NCBI GenBank assembly: GCA_020746875.1
Contig: JAGTJL010000029.1
Location: 124,001-188,000 of the forward strand
DNA: 64,000 bases
Source of the DNA: Rhexocercosporidium sp. MPI-PUGE-AT-0058
Taxonomy: Eukaryota; Ascomycota; Leotiomycetes; Helotiales
Reading direction: 5' to 3'
A model generated the notes under the pieces. The model was given only the letters and a program-made list of their open reading frames with translations, had not been told where the DNA came from and ran no database searches. Position 1 is the first letter of the stretch, and every line of letters begins with the position of its first letter. Shown here piece by piece: positions 49,771 to 61,368 of the stretch. The position numbers and the translations under genes were made by a program.

Positions 49771-50459
49771 AGCTTCAGTTGCAGGGCACGTATGTATAGG
49801 GTAGACTGAACTTGGATGGATTGTGTTTAGAAGTCGAGAGGCTTTGCAGAGGATGGAGCCCTGGTTTTGAGGAATACCAGAAGAGCGTGCTCTTGATCAT
49901 TGAGTTGCAGATGCTTGCGAGGCCGAAGTCAGGTCGATCCGCAGAGCGTGCTGCGTCTCATTGAATCTACGCGCGTTATTCGCAGTAGAAGGAGAGGGTG
50001 CTCGAGTCGTGTTCGGGTCTAGTAAGAGGGATCAGTAAGAGCAGGCAGAGAGGAGCTCTTGGAGAGGAGCTTTGGTACACGGGGCGCGTAGTAGGGTACT
50101 TATTTCGCTGGTTTTCGAACGTTGGATGCATGCCAGATAACTTCAAAGAAGTTTTATTTTTTGGCCGAGAAAATGAAGATCGGGTCTTTCTTGGTTGTGT
50201 GGTGTGGTGTGGTAGGCAGGGGTAAATGGTATTGCGGCTCGAAAGTGCAGGTGCGAAATCTGCCTCGCGGGTGGGTGAGTTAGAGAGATGGGGAGATGGC
50301 AGAAATACGAAGGTCAGGGATCTAGAAAGGTGACATCAAAATGACTTGAATCCCCGAGGTAAAGCGGAGACAACTTTTGTTATATTCACAGCGCCAGTCA
50401 TTGAAAGGGACACCTTTCTGCAATCGAGTAAGGACGGGAGGGGACCGCCGTTTCGTCAC
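49771..50459. other. Intergenic, upstream of the uncharacterised gene
   Basis: Normal-composition DNA containing the promoter of the minus-strand gene. Short plus frames (for example 49998-50225) have no recognisable features. No gene called. Confidence 0.4.
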
Positions 50460-51010
50460 CCCAGAGAAAGTTGCCCTTTAACCCTGGAGAAAGTGGCTTT
50501 TGAACATTTGAGAAAGTTGTTTTTTAGAAGTTGCTTTGTTGGACAGTTGTTTCTTCAGAAAGTTGCTTTATCATTTTCGGAAGTTACTTTTTCAGGAGTT
50601 ACCTTTTCGAAAAGTTGTATGTTCAGAAAGTTGCTTTTTAAAAAAGTTATATTTTCAGGAAGTTTCTTTCCCACCTACGAAACTTACTTATTTTCTTACA
50701 GAAAGTTGTTCTTTCAAAAGTTACATTTTCAGAAAGTTTCCTTTTTAGAAAGTTTCCTTTTTAGAAAGTTTCTTTACTATCTACAAAAGTTACTTTTTCG
50801 CTTACGGAAAGTAGCTTCTTCACCTTTGAGAAAGCTATATCTCCACTGTCAAGAAAGTTACATCCTTAACCTTAACGCGAAAATTGCTTCTCTACCCTAG
50901 AGGAAGATGCTGCTTCACCTTAGAAGAAGTTGTATCTTCAACTCCAAAGAGAAAGTTGCCTTTTTAACCCTGGAGCAAGTTGCTCCTGCACATTAGAGAA
51001 AGTGCGGGGC
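50460..51010 (+). repeat. Degenerate GAAAGTTGC minisatellite block
   Basis: About 550 bp built from imperfect repeats of a 15-30-base unit whose core is GAAAGTTRCTTTTTC (variants AGAAAGTTGCTTTT, GGAAGTTACTTTTTC, AGAAAGTTTCCTTTTT). I count more than twenty cores. Outer units carry a longer spacer (TTTAACCCTGGAG at 50475-50490 and again near 50967-50980), so the ends resemble each other. The unit avoids stops in several frames, so long open frames such as 50346-50900 arise as a by-product; I do not call them genes. Confidence 0.7.
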
Positions 51011-51166
51011 AGCAAAGTGGGGTCTTCACATTACGAGTACAATACCCCGCTACTTTGATCCTCTCAACGACCCCACCACTCATTCCAACTCTCCACCAGA
51101 CAGACAGCTTCAAATCCACACGCAACATTCAACCACACATCTCCTTCGACCCACCAAAACCCAAGA

Positions 51167-52586
51167 ATGCCCCAACCCTCCTGGAAGAACTTTCACCAAA
51201 AAACCGGCGTACAAGTATCGGACCGTGCAACGATCGAGCGCATCAGCGACGAGACCTTTACCAAATACCTCAGCGATCTTGGTGGCCATAGCGCAGGCCA
51301 TAAATCCAACAAGACGAAGGTTGCGGATGCGATTCAAGGTATCATTGAGAGGCATGATGCGTTGAGAAGGTTGGAAGGCGAGGCAAGGGAGGCGGCGGAT
51401 GTCCATCTGAAAGCGATTGTCACGAAGTGGCTGCATCGAAGGGGCGAGTCGGGGGAGGATGGAAGCAGGAAGAACACGCCAAAGAAGAACAGGAAACGAG
51501 GCAGAGAGAATAAGCGTGAGGACACGGAGGGAAACAATATCAGAGAGGACTTGTGTGAGAAGACGGGAGATAGAGAGGTAGAAGAGGAGAATAGCGTCCC
51601 ACCCGAAGACCTCAAAGCTCCATCACAAGACCTTGGAACAAGTCTCTCACGAGCTATCAGCTCAGGTAATACTGCATTCTCTCCAGAATAACTCCTTACT
51701 GACCATCCATTGTTGTCACAGATATCCAACCTCCCACGCCCAAGACCTCTGTTTACGAATCCGCATCCTCCGGCTTGGAGAGTACAAACGAAACCCCGAG
51801 TTCGATTCCAGGGAGTCCTCAACGAAAAAGAGTCAAGCTGGCTTCGGACAGGAGGAATGAGCCAAAGGGACAAGCTGCCACTGCGGAGGAGACGGCATCG
51901 CCAGCTGGTGAAGCTACTCAGAACAGCCATATATCTCCCCGACACGGCACAAGATCCCAGAGCACCCGTTTGAATCCCACCACTCGTCTGATGTCACAAA
52001 GCGAAAACAACCCCACGGACTACCTTATGCAGAATCGCAAATCAGCCAGACTACCCTCCCACTCAGTATAATCTCGGACAGCTCTGCTATGGTCACAACA
52101 ATAGACAACATCAAGGCAAAAGAATGGAAAGCTCCCGATCCAACGAAACGCCCGGTCAATATGAAAAAACAATTGAACGAAAAAGAAAGCAGAGCTTGGT
52201 TCGAGGCCGACGCAGTGCGCAGGAGGAAGGGAACTATCAATCACCAACCAACTAAAGCTCCACAGTCTGGACACTTCGCCCCCTGGGAAATCTCCAAGCA
52301 AGCCGCCGATACAGTCTCCTTAGCCGCCGTCCGACGTCGAATGGCACCCATGATCACATCCCCTCCAAACGAAGCATCAAATTTCGAATCCGAAGCTGAA
52401 TCCGTCTCCAAATCCCAAGCTATCAAAATGCCTCCTAGGCCGTTCCCTACTCGCAGCGAAGCTCCTTTCTCTATCGGCGATGATGAACGACCGCCTCTCG
52501 TGGAAAAGCAAGGTCCGAATACTGATGCTTTCAGTGTTGCCCAGGCGCAGATGAAGAGGCGGATGAGGGCGGGTGCTCTAGGATAA
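51167..52586 (+). CDS. Uncharacterised, charged, probably nuclear protein (three exons)
   Basis: Exons 51167-51665, 51722-52065 and 52116-52586 give about 437 residues. Intron 1 (56 bp) has donor GTAATA and acceptor TCACAG. Intron 2 (50 bp) has donor GTATAA and a weaker acceptor TCAAG, chosen because it restores one frame across all three blocks. Residues 1-95 look like a compact helical module (SWKNFHQKTGVQVSDRATIE, then KYLSDLGGHS and IIERHDALRRLEGEAREAAD). Residues 100-140 are Lys/Arg-rich with several nuclear-localisation-like clusters (KKNRKRGRENKRE). The middle is Ser/Pro/Thr-rich, and the C-terminal part contains KEWKAPDPTKRP and SVAQAQMKRRMRAGALG. No known domain is recognised. An alternative is two genes with the second starting at 52089. 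Confidence 0.6.
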
Positions 52587-53850
52587 GGGGCGCTTGGGAG
52601 TTGGCTTGAAGGCGGAGTGATTTGAAATGGAGTCTCTGAGCGGCACGGCGTATTAGGGAGGGTGGTCAATTTTGAGGTACGATAGATTCTTTTAGACTGG
52701 AGCGGGTTCTTGCTGCGAGGCTGGGCTTAGAAAGGCATTGCATAAGGTTGGGTTCGTCAGTATTGCCATCACAATACATCACCAGACAACGTGCATATGT
52801 GATATCTTTAGTTGAACGCAAAAGTAAAGAATACCACAGACTTTCTTAAACAAGGTTACAAGAAGGGCGGAAGGCTTAATTAGTGCATGTTATTTATAGT
52901 GTGCAAGAAATGAAACGCCCGCTCCACGTCAATTCTACCAGACCTCGCCCGCGGGATTTTACCTCGGGAAAGTTGTTTGATTCGGAATCAAATCCCCATC
53001 GATCTTTAGAGGCTCAGACTAGAATTCGCGATACAGTAGATAGCAGGACTTGTATCGAAGCATGGGAAATACATTCCCGGCATGATTATTGGGAGAATGT
53101 ATCTCTGTGTCGGCTGGTCTCGACCTCACTCTCTTCAGATTCCGAGCAGAAGTTCCCAGACTTGCAATGAGGAAGGTGTGGTAACAGATGCGAGAGATAT
53201 CAAATGGAAATTACAGTTAGGTAGAAACCACCTGCTGCTTCGAAAGGGCTTAGGATAAGATGGGATGATATAATTGAGTAGGATGATGGGGATAAGGATA
53301 GGCACCCGAATAAGTCTTTACTTGGATCTTTTCTAGTGAGTAATTATGTCACAAAGGGGAATGGATTTTCGACTTACAACTTACAACTTGCAACCTTTAT
53401 TACGTAAACTTGATGTGTTCTCATTGTAATTAGAAACGCATGGTGATTTCCATCCATCTAATAATTCATCCCGGAGCCTTCGTTCGAAGCCACCAATTCA
53501 ACAGCTAGAATCATGGACTTCGGCATCTTCCTCCATCGACGCCTTACTTATTCCCCCTGATTGACACGAACACCAATTGGGCTCGAGTAGGTCCCTGAGA
53601 AAGCTGGTCTTCCTGCTCAAGAATAGCTTCGAGACGAGACGAGATGAGACTGGCACGCAGATTCTAGGAGTAGGAGTGGTTGATCGATATATTTTGTCTG
53701 AGTGTACTATTTCTCACAATCGGAGACACAGCTTGAGTTTAGGGAATCTGCTGTTAGAGTGGAAACATTGTAGCTGAGCTGCCAGCCATTTACTGCGAGT
53801 TTATCTATTCGTCCGAGGATGAGCGTGTGGTGGTATCTAGATCTAATTAA
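52587..53850. other. Intergenic, no gene recognised
   Basis: Balanced composition with short frames only (52883-53170 and 53577-53777, plus), none with a domain, a convincing start or splice partners. Confidence 0.4.
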
Positions 53851-53859
53851 TTACAGTCT

Positions 53860-54465
53860 GTAGCTTCTAGTATCGTTCCGAGTATCTGTCTGCCTATTGC
53901 TATTGCTATCAGCGCGTTCGCCGACTACCTCGGTAGCAGAGAGCTCAGAGATTTTGTAATTACCAGCAGCGTTCGAGAATAGCGAGATCAAGAACAGCGA
54001 GATTAAGCGCGACGGGAACTGCGAACAATTGAGGAGACGCTGGAGCGGGAGGACTTGCAAGAAAGGTTGGGACAAGCTTTCAAGGCCTAACAACAGTTAG
54101 AACAAGAGGAGCAACGTCAGCAGCAACTCCAGGACCAGGAGCGAGAACGGCTAGATGAGGAGAGATAACGGCGAGAGACGAGGGAGCGAGGGAGGCGGGA
54201 GCAAGAGGCAGCGATACAAGGTAACTCCGAACGAGCCGGGAAACGTCATACGGAAATTGTCGTGGACAGTGCTATTGGAGATTAAAGGGGTCTTACTATT
54301 ACAGCCTTACAATCGGAAGATCTTGGAGCAGAGATTACCGCACCAAGACCCAGAAGGCGACGGGTAAAGCTATATCCTCTATTACTAATCTTAACGAGCT
54401 TACTTCTACAGGATTCCACTCCCGTGACTCAGACGCCGTCTAAATCACGTTCAAAATCTTAAAAC
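53860..54465 (+). pseudogene. RIP-damaged coiled-coil protein gene
   Basis: One plus-strand frame (for example GAT at 53986 in frame) reads continuously as a Gln/Glu/Arg-rich coiled coil apart from internal stops, nearly all at positions where Gln is expected: TAG at 53980-53982, then TAA before ARRELRTIEETLE, after LGQAFKA and after ERLDEER. Intact pieces include QQLEQEEQRQQQLQDQERER and RRETRERGRREQEAAIQ. An apparently genuine intron follows, 54364-54411 (donor GTAAAG, CTAAT branch motif, acceptor CTACAG), leading to DSTPVTQTPSKSRSKS. CAA/CAG-to-TAA/TAG change in CA context is the RIP signature. The Gln/Glu/Arg pattern is common in transposon-associated fungal proteins; identity unknown. 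Confidence 0.6.
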
Positions 54466-56790
54466 GAAGCGTTTAAAGGACCATTCAGAGTCTCTATATC
54501 CGTTTCTTAGATCCGTCCGAAGTCGAGCAAATAATTTTAAAGTATATGAGGAAAAAAAAAGAATATATATATATATAATACTGATTTAAATATTCTGACG
54601 CTATAAATATATTATAAAGCTGCGATAGCTAACAAATATAATATACTCTTTTTAATTTTAAGAAAGCAACTCGACATCAGTAAAGAGCTAGAGGCCTCTG
54701 TCTCCTAATTATTATTTAAATCGAAATCATTAATAAAAGCCGGCGTCAAGTGAGTGTATCTGTAATATTAAGTAAAATATTTCTTTATCAAAATATTATA
54801 TTTATCTTATATAATACTAAAAGAAATCCAATAACTTCTAAATATCTAAACACAGAGTTAATTAAAACGACATTAGCTACGTCTAAGCTCTAATTACAAA
54901 ATATATAAAGCTCTTTTTCCTAGCTGTGACGGCGCGGTATCAAGGCACACGACTAGCGGGCAATTAGCTTTACCGCTAGGCCAACTAACCCCAAAAGGGT
55001 ATTAGAATAGACTGGCATCTATTCTGCTAATCGGCTATATATGTAGGTTACCGAAGTAAACCCGAATCTGTCACACTAGCAAGAAAGGGCCGACGGTCTA
55101 GGCATTTATTATTAAACAGTCGTCCCTAGAGAGACGACCTCTTAAGTTCAATCTTACCAGAGTACCGACGTATTTACCTAATTTTAACTACGGCTAGTCT
55201 AATTCTTCTTACGCTAGTTAAAGTCGTTGGAAAGCTTTATAAATTAAGCTACTTTTTTTACTTTATTTAATATTAAGGTACACTCGTCCAGCTAATTTTC
55301 TCCGTAAGGTTAAAAAGAGAGTAAAGGCGGCTGATATTCTGGCTCCCACACCTGCCCTACTCGACCTCAACCCTTACTCTTATAAAGTCGTTTATTGAAG
55401 TAAATGCTAAAGCAAATAAACAGATCTACCTTTTAATTCATATTCTTCTTTTTTCTTTCATATAGTTCTTTTCTTCCTCAACTTCTTTTCCGTTTTCCTT
55501 TCCCTTATTCTCTCTCGAATCGTCTTTTCATTCGCATCCTTACTTTTATTATAAAGACCGTTTATATTTATATAGTTTATATTAGTAGTATTTTTGCCGC
55601 ATTCTTTGTCCTTGCCTTTCGTTTATATATCTGGCAATTCGTTGAATGCGTTATTCTCTTGTTATGTAAAGCCCCAATATATTCCTATATCTTCCGCCGT
55701 CACTCATCACTTAAGCAATAGATATCTATAGGCCTTATCATATAGATAGTATACATTACCACTAACGTCTACTGCCTCGAATTTTAAAAGTTAACGGCCG
55801 TAAAGGTAGACATCCACGCAGCGAATCTAGCCTTAATTAATATAGCCGCTCTTCCTTAAGATACATCTTAGCTTTCTCGTACATCGATTCGCTGTCTCCT
55901 TAAAGACATTTCAAATAGTTCACCGCTCGAGGGCATAATATCTTTCGCTCTTGTGCTCTTTCACGTCCTTGTCGTAGTCGCTCGTGGTGCTGGGACTTTT
56001 CCTTTAAATGTGCCAAAGAACCTCCATAAACTAATCGTAATGTTTCCCATCTCTTAACAGGTCATAATGCAAACGACTAACAACCACTAGGGTGGCTCAG
56101 CCTGTAGCTATGGTGAAAGTGATATGTCAATATTTGGCAACCTCCATCGACTGGTCAACACCTTGAGCACAGTATCTGCTACACTCGACAGCCAAATGCC
56201 TCAGCAAGGTACTGATTGATGAGGAATGCAGAATCACAATCGTCAGTAGGGACCACGTTGATGGTGTCATACACTGTCGCCAAGTGTAGTTGTAGCCCAT
56301 TGGACGTCGATGAGCCATTTCAATCGATGTACAGCTAGCATTCGTTGGAGCTCTCCGCCACCCATCTGAGTCCCTACGATCTCCAGTCATGTATGAAAAT
56401 CTCTTGAACAATTCCGAACATAAAAGGCGTTCTAATTCTACCAAGTTGCCATCCAATCAGGTGTAAAAGTCTTTGTGAAGGAACTTGAAACAAAACGGCG
56501 TTTGTGGAATCTTGCCAAGTTCGACCTATCTACCAATCGTTCTTGCACCAGTCTCGACCATATCCTTACCGAACATGTTCAGCCTCCCACCCTACAGAGC
56601 CACCTTATAAGAGCCTACTCGCGTTCCCTTCTCCCGGCACCAGTAATCTTTACATCCTGATCAACCCTCACCACCGACAATTTTCAATATAACGAGGCTA
56701 GCTATGAGAGCTGTTCAGTGTCCTATCAACCATGTCGTTGGTAACGCATCCAGGAGTCGAAGGCCTTATGTGGCAATGACAGTGGGTATG
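54466..56790. other. AT-rich then mixed stretch, repeat debris
   Basis: 54466-55650 is AT-rich with a G/C-richer patch at 54925-55140 that contains tRNA-like box motifs on the minus strand. 55300-56090 is pyrimidine-rich plus strand without a recognisable gene. 56127-56690 has short overlapping frames on both strands without domains. Confidence 0.4.
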
Positions 56791-56805
56791 CTCCAACTCC
56801 GAAGT

Positions 56806-56910
56806 TTTTCCCAAACCTTCACCAGTCGCAGAGACGCCCTTCACAAGCAGTAACTTAACAACGGCTTCATGCCCGTGCTCAGCAACCTGTATTAGCGGCA
56901 TCCGACCGTA
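56806..56910 (-). pseudogene. Ankyrin-repeat fragment
   Basis: Within a longer minus frame (57159-56698) one segment reads DIQYGRMPLIQVAEHGHEAV followed by VKLLLVKGVSATGEG, a good ankyrin repeat (G-x-TPL-x-x-A-x-x-G-H-x-x-VVxLLL, with Met for Thr). No neighbouring repeat is visible in any frame, so this is a stray piece of a longer ankyrin gene. The frame on both sides is unrelated. Confidence 0.55.
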
Positions 56911-57261
56911 TTGAATGTCAAGGACGCAGATGACTCCGGAGACGAGCAGACGTGTGACGATTCTCAGCGTTCGGCGAACCTCGACGTTTGGCCTCCATCT
57001 GATCACAATAAGAACACAGATGGACAGGATGCCCCCCGGGATGAGCAGCGATCTGGACAGACCATCACCTCTTCGATCCAGCACCAGCTGGACACTACGC
57101 AACGTGCCTCCAAACGCAAGCAAATTTTTGAGGATGGCAGAGCTTCGAAACGCGCACATATTGAGCGCACAGATGCGGCCGAAGGTAGTGCCGAAAGCAG
57201 TGGTACCGAATGCCCGACAAGATGGACGTACGAAGAATTCGCTCAGAGGTATTATGGTTAG
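56911..57261 (+). CDS. Doubtful acidic ORF, 116 residues
   Basis: Open frame starting directly beside the ankyrin fragment. It is rich in Asp, Gln, Ser and Arg (NVKDADDSGDEQTCDDSQRS), contains a KRKQIFEDGRASKRAH basic cluster that could be a nuclear signal, and ends RWTYEEFAQRYYG. No domain recognised, no introns inferred. It overlaps the minus-strand frame of the ankyrin fragment, so only one of the two can be coding at the overlap. It may be the 3' part of a broken gene. Confidence 0.35.
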   Translation: MNVKDADDSGDEQTCDDSQRSANLDVWPPSDHNKNTDGQDAPRDEQRSGQTITSSIQHQLDTTQRASKRKQIFEDGRASKRAHIERTDAAEGSAESSGTECPTRWTYEEFAQRYYG

Positions 57262-57712
57262 TTTTCGTGGTACTTATGGGACGAAGAAAAGGGGTGTGTT
57301 GTTAATCTCAGCAATTTCAACCTCCATATCGTTCACTCGGGAATGTAACGATAGAGTGATTTGATTCAAAATAAATGTTCCATTCTTGATTGCTCGAGAT
57401 TCTTGTCGCTAGTAAAGACTATACTGCCTCCCATAATTACCAAACTGAAAGAAAACGAAGCCTTAGACGAAAGAAATCAACCAGCGGGCCCATTAACAGA
57501 CAAGGTAAGCATGACAACGGAAAATGAAAGGAAGGGGGGATGAGCGACGCTTCCTGTTAGTTACACAAAAGAAAAATCCTCCAAATCAGATCTGCCGTTA
57601 GCTGAAGGAAACAAAACCTGAAATGTAAGCGGAGATCATCAACAAGAATAGATGAACATCATTGGGAATCCTGAAAACAAGCCAAGTGTCCATTTGCGGT
57701 TGTGTAACCACT

Positions 57713-58877
57713 TCACTTGGAGGGCTTGAGGGTCTGAGCATAGTCGATTTCGTCATCCCATTCACCAGGACGACCTTTCACGTCCCAGTGGCTTTTGTCC
57801 CCTTCTCCATATTTAAGAGTGTCTCTCAGACGCAATAACATTGGTGTGAGAACTTGACGCAAGTTGTAGCAGATCTCAGGATAGTCCGATTTGATGTCGT
57901 GCCAAAGCCGTTTCTCGACATCTAAAGAATCTCCTAGCTTGGTGGGGCCAAGTTTATGGAGTTTCACGATCGACTTCACAACCTCGATTTCTTTTTTAAG
58001 CTTTGCAAGGAGAGGGTCATTTTCTAGGAGTGTGTCCTCCTTCTTGTCATGCGTAGCTTCAACACTGCGTTGGATGGCATTTAGCGCGTCTAAATCTAAT
58101 TGTTTACTGTTAGGAAACTTTCGAGCAACTGGGGAGAATGTGCCGAGTAACGTACCTGTGTTCACGTCCTCTCTGACGAAACCCAAGTTCTGTCCTGCCA
58201 TCAAACAAGGCACACTCAAGATTTTCTCCCTTTGGATCGACTGAGCGCCAATGATCATGTCGCAATGTGAACTCGCTGATATAAGGAATCGCATGTTGCG
58301 GAAGACTCGGGTGCTGCTAGAGTGGTACCAAGTTAGGTGGACAGCACCTAGTGGAGTGTGCAAGTCTCCTGTGATACTTGCTCCGCCCTTCTCTTCTTCG
58401 CCGGTCAATGTCTCAAAGCTTGTAAAGGGGAACTCGAGAACATTTTCCACAAAGTCTCGCGATACAACGTTGCCTTGCATGTTGCCAGTGTCGATGGTAC
58501 ATTTCGCGAGCTTAGTGATTTGATGCCCATCCTTATCTTGTTGGTTGGACACCACATGTACTGGAAGAATCCATGGAGAGGGCCATGCGGAAGGGTTGGG
58601 GTCAATCTACATTAAATTATGGTTAGCTACTATCAACCGGAGAATAAACTCTCTGGCTCCAAAGTCATGATAATGCATGGGGATAAAGTACCTGACTTCC
58701 TCCTTGAGAAACTTTTGGCCACTTGATGCAGAACATCTTAAGAAGTCGATGAACCAAGTTGCTCTTGCGCGGTAGGTAAGCAGCAGTCTCGTAAGTGGCG
58801 TTGAGGGTTGACTCGTTGGTTTTAATCGAGTGAGCGTCCGTTTCCACGGTGGACTTGAAGCCGTGAGTTAAGGGCAT
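57713..58877 (-). CDS. Retropepsin-like (DTG) domain protein, two exons
   Basis: Exon 1 is 58877-58692 and exon 2 is 58606-57713; the 85-bp intron has donor GTACTT and acceptor ATGTAG, phase 0. About 359 residues. Residues 96-205 look like a single aspartic-protease lobe of the retroviral type: a KCTIDTGNMQGNVVS active-site loop with DTG at 101-103, an internal TPLGAVHLTWYHSSSTRVFR beta stretch, and SSHCDMIIGAQSI (IIG at 180-182), the hydrophobic-Gly motif closing the fold. The C-terminal 120 residues are helical and charged. No gag, reverse transcriptase or integrase lies nearby, and the gene has no RIP stops, so it behaves as a host gene. Whether it is a protease or a binding protein is unknown. 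A single DTG lobe would need to dimerise to cleave. Confidence 0.7.
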
Positions 58878-61366
58878 TGTACAAAGTAGGAGAGGCGGGA
58901 AACTGACTGCCCTCGATATGGTGGACAGCTAGGATATGCTGGTGAGCGGTTGAAAGGGGAAGAAAGCGCGATTTAACACTGATATATTTCCAGCTCGACT
59001 TGATGAAGTTCTCTCGAAGTAGATGCAACTTCAATAAAAGGATAAATTTCCACGCAGTATATAATTCTTATGGCAGCTGGAATGCAGTTCTTATGCCCAC
59101 CGCGGGTTCCAAACTACCCGACGCCAGACACGCTGAACACGGAGCCTCATGCTTCCACCTTCCCCTCAAAACAGTCCCTATACAAAGCACAGCCCTCCTG
59201 ACCACCCTTTCTCGCCAGACCTTTCCCTCATTCGCTATCCTGGGCTTGGGTTGCACAAATAATCTAAGTCAAGGGTAGTCTCTCTCCAGATTGAGAAGTT
59301 GGCGCTTGCACCCCTTTGCTTTTTCCCAGGCAGATGTGAAAGTCGGCCTCCCATGGAGGGCGATTGCGGCTGGGAGTCGCGAGCGAGGCAAGAGGAAGCG
59401 GGATAGATTTCCCAGCCGAAGCAGTGAAGGAGGGGTCCGCTCTTCTTCAAGCAACAGTAGCCAACCAACTTCAGCAAATTTCGGGCGACGTGGTGGTTTC
59501 GAGCAACGGCCTGAGACATAGAAGGTAATCTGATTGGAACGGCCAGCCGTTCGGCTCACAATGCGGACCTCCCGATGTCCTGACCAAAGGTCGACGCCGT
59601 TCTGCCTTCCAACGACCCCGGCAATCCGAAGATCGAGAATCAAAAAAGATTGGTCTCAGGTCTTTCTAGCCTTTCTTGTATAAAGTAATGATCCGCTCAT
59701 CGCCCTGGGATATGGGAACTTTGGGACCTTTCCGATCAAACTCGTAGCCGCCGTCAGAGACGAGGCTCGGCGCTGTTGAGAAGGCTTGCAAGGGTGTGGT
59801 CGCACAAGTGTGAACGACCTTTCCAGCTGACTCTGCATTTTGTGCGTGTGTTCTTAGAGCGGAAAGCTATTTCTTTGCTTTATGTTTGAAAGTTCTAGAA
59901 AGTTATATCAAGATGTTTGGAGCCCAGCAGGATTCGCGAGCTGATATATGTATGCCAGCAAAGTTTGGCAAGGCAGCCTGTCAGGATTGATTCGCAAGAC
60001 GATTGGTGCTCTAATTTCCAGCCTCATGCTTCTTTATCTTTTGGTTGAGGTGCATAAAATATGCATATCGGGCAAAGTTGCGTAACCTCATTGGCCTCTA
60101 TCTCCACCGCGTAAGCTCAGCTTGGGTGGGCAGGCGCAAGCATGTTGCCAGCGCATCAATGTCTGCACATCGGGAGTTTGTTGTGGGATCGTTCAAAATC
60201 GACGGCTTTCAAATCGCCAGAGGGAAGAATATGATTTCAGTTGCCAGAGGTTTTGCTTGCGATGACGGAGCAGCGACTTTCATCTCGAATCTTAACCTGC
60301 TGGGTCTGAAATACCTTGATTCCCCATTCATCAAGAGCTAGAAAAACTTCACTGTCCGACGGCATCTTAATTTACTGTCATGTGGGGACAGCAAATGTTC
60401 CCGAAGTGTCCTTCAGCGTTCTGATTATTCAGAGAGAACCATTTCGCGGCACCGAATAGCTGTAATGATCACTGGCACGCTGAGGTGACTATGGCACAAT
60501 AGAATAGCTAGAGAAGCGCTGTAGACTCGCTGGTGATATTTCAATTTATATAAAAGCTAATTACTAAAGAGGGAAGGTTACCTTTTCTCCCTTACTGTCC
60601 TTATAAAGGCAATGATTACGCAATCAGCGCTAAGAGCACAAACTATTATAATATCTTCTTTTTTATTTACTTTTGTCCTAGAAGTAAAAATATGTTATAG
60701 TTATTAGCTAGCGTTATACTAGCGGTTCGCCAGCAAACTAAATTTTCTATTACTTATTTTAAAAGTGAATTTTAAAGAAAATAAAGTAAGGTAAAAGCTA
60801 TTAATAAAAGGGGGCCTAGCGCCTATTAAGTATATAATACTTCTCTTTCTTTATAACCTTTCTCAACTAATAATAACAATTATAATAAACTATAAGTTAC
60901 AATTACCCTTTGATCTTAATAATATTATCTTTTAATTGTAAGGTCCAATAATAGAGTGCCACCATAGTTGTAATTCAAACTGACCTCTAAGGAATCTAAA
61001 CCAAAGAGCTAGTTATAATATATATAACCCCCAAATCACGTGACTAGCCAGCCAACCGTGCTAAGCCCGTCTTAGTACCGAATCACGTTCGTATAGTTAT
61101 CCTGCTCCTGACATTAACAACTACTTAGCCGGCGGTTCCTCTAGTCGCAAGCGCAAAAGTAAATACTTAGCTTTACTACGACTCACATTAGCGAAACTCC
61201 GATTAAACGCCAGCGAATCTCAGCAACCTTCTTAAAAATAATTAATACTAACGACTAAAATAATAATAAGAATTCTGAAAATAATATCCAATTTTTCTAA
61301 TAAACTTTCCTTATAATATTTTTTTTTTGCTTTTTTTAATTAAGATTTTATTTAAATTAGACTTAT
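58878..61366. other. Intergenic stretch, no gene recognised
   Basis: Balanced composition to about 60550, then AT-rich. Overlapping short frames occur around 59000-59850 and 60045-60341 on both strands without domains. The 60600-61366 part is AT-rich repeat-like DNA. Confidence 0.4.
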
Positions 61367-61368
61367 TA

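Noticed and set aside
50346..50900. 184-codon plus-strand open frame
   Set aside because: It is produced by the GAAAGTTGC repeat array; composition is extreme and other frames in the array are equally open. Kept only as a finding.
51334..51945. 203-codon minus-strand open frame
   Set aside because: Antisense shadow of the charged plus-strand gene; no domain or splice logic.
59269..59643. 124-codon minus-strand frame and overlapping plus frame
   Set aside because: No domain, no start context, and mutually overlapping frames of similar length on both strands.
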